Assembly (NCBI GenBank): GCA_021200895.1
Contig: JAJQFX010000004.1
Location: forward strand, 1-15,317
DNA: 15,317 nt
Reading direction: 5' to 3'
DNA from: Clostridiales bacterium
Lineage (GTDB): Bacteria > Bacillota > Clostridia > Oscillospirales > Oscillospiraceae
Position numbers and translations under genes: made by a program. The notes beneath the pieces were generated by a model. That model had not been told where the DNA came from. It did no database searches and was given only the letters and a program-made list of their open reading frames with translations. This document shows, one piece after another, positions 13,672-15,317 of the stretch (its first letter is position 1; each line of letters starts with the position of its first letter).

Positions 13672-14699
13672 GACATCTGCTGAACACGCTGTTCGTCACC
13701 ATAGAGGACGCCTACGCCACCCTGGACGGGGAAAATGTGGTGATTCGCCGGGGAGACGAGACCCTGGGCCGGTTCCCGCTCCATATTTTGGAAGGCATCT
13801 TCCTGTTCACCTATCCCGGAGCCTCCCCGGCCCTGATGGGAAAATGTGCCAGGGAAAACGTGAACCTGGTCTTTCTGACCCCCAGAGGGCGGTTTCTGGC
13901 CCGCACCAGCGGTATGAGTCAGGGCAACGTGCTGCTCCGCCGCACTCAGTACCGGGCGGCGGATGACCCGCTGCAAAGCTGCCGCATTGCCCGGAACATG
14001 ATTTTCGGCAAGCTGAGCAACGCCCGGCAGGTGCTGGACCGCGCCCGCCGGGACCATGCCCCCCGCATCGACGTGCAGCGCTTCCAGGCGGTTTCCGACC
14101 AGCTCCGGGGGCTGTTGCCCCAGGTGATGGAGGAGACCTCGCTGGACGCCCTGCGGGGCCTGGAAGGGGCCGGAGCCAACGAGTATTTCAGCCTGTTTGA
14201 TGACATGATTTTGCGCAGCAAGGACGTGTTTTTCTTCCAAGGGCGGAGCCGCAGGCCGCCCCTGGACAGGGTCAACGCGCTGCTGTCCTTTGTCTACACC
14301 ATGCTGGGCAATGAGTGCGCCTCCGCCCTGGAAATGGTGGGGCTGGACGCCTATGTGGGCTTCCTCCACCGGGACCGCCCCGGCCGCACCTCCCTGGCCC
14401 AGGATTTGCTGGAGGAGCTGCGGCCCTGTATGGCGGATCGTTTCGTGCTGACCCTCATCAACAACCAGGAAATCTCCGGCAAGGACTTTGAGGAGCAGGA
14501 GAACGGCGCTGTTTTCCTGACTGTTGAAGGCCGCAAGAAGGTTCAGCGGGCCTGGCAGGAGCGGAAGCAGGTGGAAATCATCCACCCCTTCCTGAAGGAA
14601 AAAATCCCCTGGGGGCTGGTGCCCTATGTGCAGGCGCTGCTGCTGGCCCGGTACCTCCGGGACGATTTGGACGGTTATCCGCCGTTTTTATGGAAGTGA
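13668..14699 (+). CDS. cas1: Cas1 integrase, type I-C
   Basis: Cas1 with Cas2 inserts new spacers at the leader end of the array. The 343-residue protein starts at TTG 13668, giving MRHLLNTLFVT, the expected type I-C N-terminus; the start overlaps the cas4 stop as TTGA, and GGAG lies just upstream. The beta-sheet N-terminal domain covers about residues 1-85. Metal ligands are E166 in GLEGAGAN, H234 in FLHRDRPG, and D246/E249 in AQDLLEEL. The frame is intact. A 562-codon open frame from 13011 runs through the start, but its middle part (about 106-219) is cas4 read out of frame. Confidence 0.95.
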   Translation: MRHLLNTLFVTIEDAYATLDGENVVIRRGDETLGRFPLHILEGIFLFTYPGASPALMGKCARENVNLVFLTPRGRFLARTSGMSQGNVLLRRTQYRAADDPLQSCRIARNMIFGKLSNARQVLDRARRDHAPRIDVQRFQAVSDQLRGLLPQVMEETSLDALRGLEGAGANEYFSLFDDMILRSKDVFFFQGRSRRPPLDRVNALLSFVYTMLGNECASALEMVGLDAYVGFLHRDRPGRTSLAQDLLEELRPCMADRFVLTLINNQEISGKDFEEQENGAVFLTVEGRKKVQRAWQERKQVEIIHPFLKEKIPWGLVPYVQALLLARYLRDDLDGYPPFLWK

Positions 14700-14706
14700 G
14701 GCCGTT

Positions 14707-14997
14707 ATGCTTGTTGTGATCGCCTATGATGTCAATACCGAGGATGCTGCCGGACAGCGTCGCCTGCGCAGGCTGGCAAAGCAGTGCGTCAACTACGGTC
14801 AGCGGGTGCAGAATTCTGTGTTTGAATGTTCACTGGACGCCGCTCAGTACCGCCTGCTGAAAGCAAAGCTCTGCGACATCATAGATACAGAGAGGGACAG
14901 CCTGCGGTTTTACAACCTTGGGAACAACTACCACAATCGGATCGAGCATTTTGGGGCCAAGGGCAGCTATGACGCTGACGGGCCGCTGATTCTCTGA
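14707..14997 (+). CDS. cas2: Cas2, type I-C
   Basis: Cas2 is the small ferredoxin-fold dimer that bridges two Cas1 dimers during spacer integration. The 96-residue protein starts MLVVIAYDVNTED, with the conserved D8 after the first strand, and RLRRLAKQCVNYGQRVQNSVFE in the first helix region. The ATG lies eight bases after the cas1 stop; GTGAGG is upstream. Frame intact. It is the last cas gene; the leader follows directly. The frame is open upstream to 14626, but that part overlaps cas1. Confidence 0.95.
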   Translation: MLVVIAYDVNTEDAAGQRRLRRLAKQCVNYGQRVQNSVFECSLDAAQYRLLKAKLCDIIDTERDSLRFYNLGNNYHNRIEHFGAKGSYDADGPLIL

Positions 14998-14999
14998 CC

Positions 15000-15175
15000 C
15001 CTGGGCGCGAAGGGAAAGCGAGCATAAAATGCCCGCCCTGTTCGCGCAGGCTGAACGGCCAGAATACGCCGATTTAGGAACTTTTTTGTTCGGATTTTAT
15101 TTGTATATCTCCGTTCAGCCAATGATTTGTCGCAAGAATGCACGATTTATCGAACGATTTTTGTGCATTTTTGCT
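15000..15175 (+). promoter_or_regulatory. CRISPR leader
   Basis: The stretch between cas2 and the first repeat is AT-rich from about 15062. It has two inverted repeats: GGCTGAACGG (15049-15058) with CCGTTCAGCC (15111-15120), and AATGCAC (15137-15143) with GTGCATT (15163-15169), the latter just before the first repeat and enclosing two CGATTT copies. These could position the integrase or a host factor. I could not choose a convincing -35/-10 pair for the array. Confidence 0.8.
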
Positions 15176-15317
15176 GTCGCTCCCCGCGAGGGGAGCGTGG
15201 ATTGAAATACCTGGTGCGGTGATGTGGCCACAAAGATAACCGTCGCTCCCCGCGAGGGGAGCGTGGATTGAAATTTGATTAGCTAGATTTAGCGATCAAT
15301 AACTTGATTTGTCGCTC
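15176..15317 (+). CRISPR. Type I-C CRISPR array, first two repeats and start of a third
   Basis: Repeats at 15176-15208 and 15242-15274 are identical (33 bases); a third begins at 15311 and is cut by the window end. Each has a perfect 8-bp stem with a GNRA loop (CGCTCCCC-GCGA-GGGGAGCG), then TGGATTGAAAT, which becomes the 11-base crRNA 5' handle after Cas5 cleavage. Spacer 1 is 33 bases (15209-15241) and spacer 2 is 36 bases (15275-15310, strongly AT-rich). The orientation matches the cas operon, with the leader on the cas2 side. Neither spacer shows a match of note elsewhere in the window. Confidence 0.98.

Noticed and set aside
13011..14699. A natural Cas4-Cas1 fusion protein of 562 residues
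   Set aside because: The stretch after residue 105 is Cas4 read out of frame; the true Cas4 C-terminus with its cysteine cluster is in another frame ending at 13671, where cas1 has its own TTG start.
15123..15133. Eleven bases (TGATTTGTCGC) shared by the leader and the spacer 2-repeat 3 junction
   Set aside because: Five of the bases belong to the repeat itself, leaving a short AT-rich match that is easily chance.

Overview
The window is bacterial, most likely from a high-GC member of the Clostridia (Oscillospiraceae type, such as the Flavonifractor/Lawsonibacter neighbourhood). This rests on the gene order rbfA-nrnA-truB-ribF, a YerC/TrpR-like regulator gene, strong AGGAGG ribosome binding sites, near-consensus sigma-A promoters and protein similarity. 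The taxon is inference.

Layout. (1) Positions 1-334, minus strand: a tRNA cluster Val(TAC)-Asp(GTC)-Phe(GAA, cut by the window edge) behind a perfect TTGACA-N17-TATAAT promoter. (2) 366-5675, minus strand: a compact housekeeping operon read from right to left: TrpR-like regulator, SAM methyltransferase, rbfA, nrnA, truB, ribF, hslO, with its own promoter. (3) 5754-6537, plus strand: tRNA-Arg(ACG) with promoter and terminator, then a small P-loop kinase gene with a terminator. (4) 6644-15317, plus strand: a complete-looking type I-C CRISPR-Cas locus: cas3, a 381-base gap, cas5, cas8c (with an internal cas11c start), cas7, cas4, cas1, cas2, a leader, and the start of a CRISPR array (33-base repeats).

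Main discovery. The cas3-cas5 gap is not empty. On its minus strand is a compact transcription unit: a promoter (TTGCGC-N17-TATAAT), a degenerate CRISPR repeat (short stem with a GNRA loop, then TGGATTGAAAA against TGGATTGAAAT in the true repeat), a 28-base spacer-like segment, and an 11-bp terminator hairpin with a U-rich tail. The first 10 bases of the spacer-like segment match a site at the start of the cas5 transcript perfectly, and that site is flanked by 5'-TTC, the type I-C PAM. Sixteen of the first 20 positions match and the rest do not. This is the architecture of a crRNA-like autoregulatory RNA (CreR/CreA type) that would guide Cascade to repress its own operon without full target cleavage.

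State of the locus. As given, three cas genes carry +1 frameshifts, each explained by one extra base in a homopolymer (A6 in cas3, C7 in cas8c, C5 in cas4). cas8c also has an in-frame TAG that cuts the internal Cas11c as well. All seven housekeeping genes are intact, including one with an A7 run. Either the system is decaying by slippage or these are sequencing errors; the sequence alone cannot decide. cas5, cas7, cas1, cas2, the array and the crRNA-like RNA look intact.
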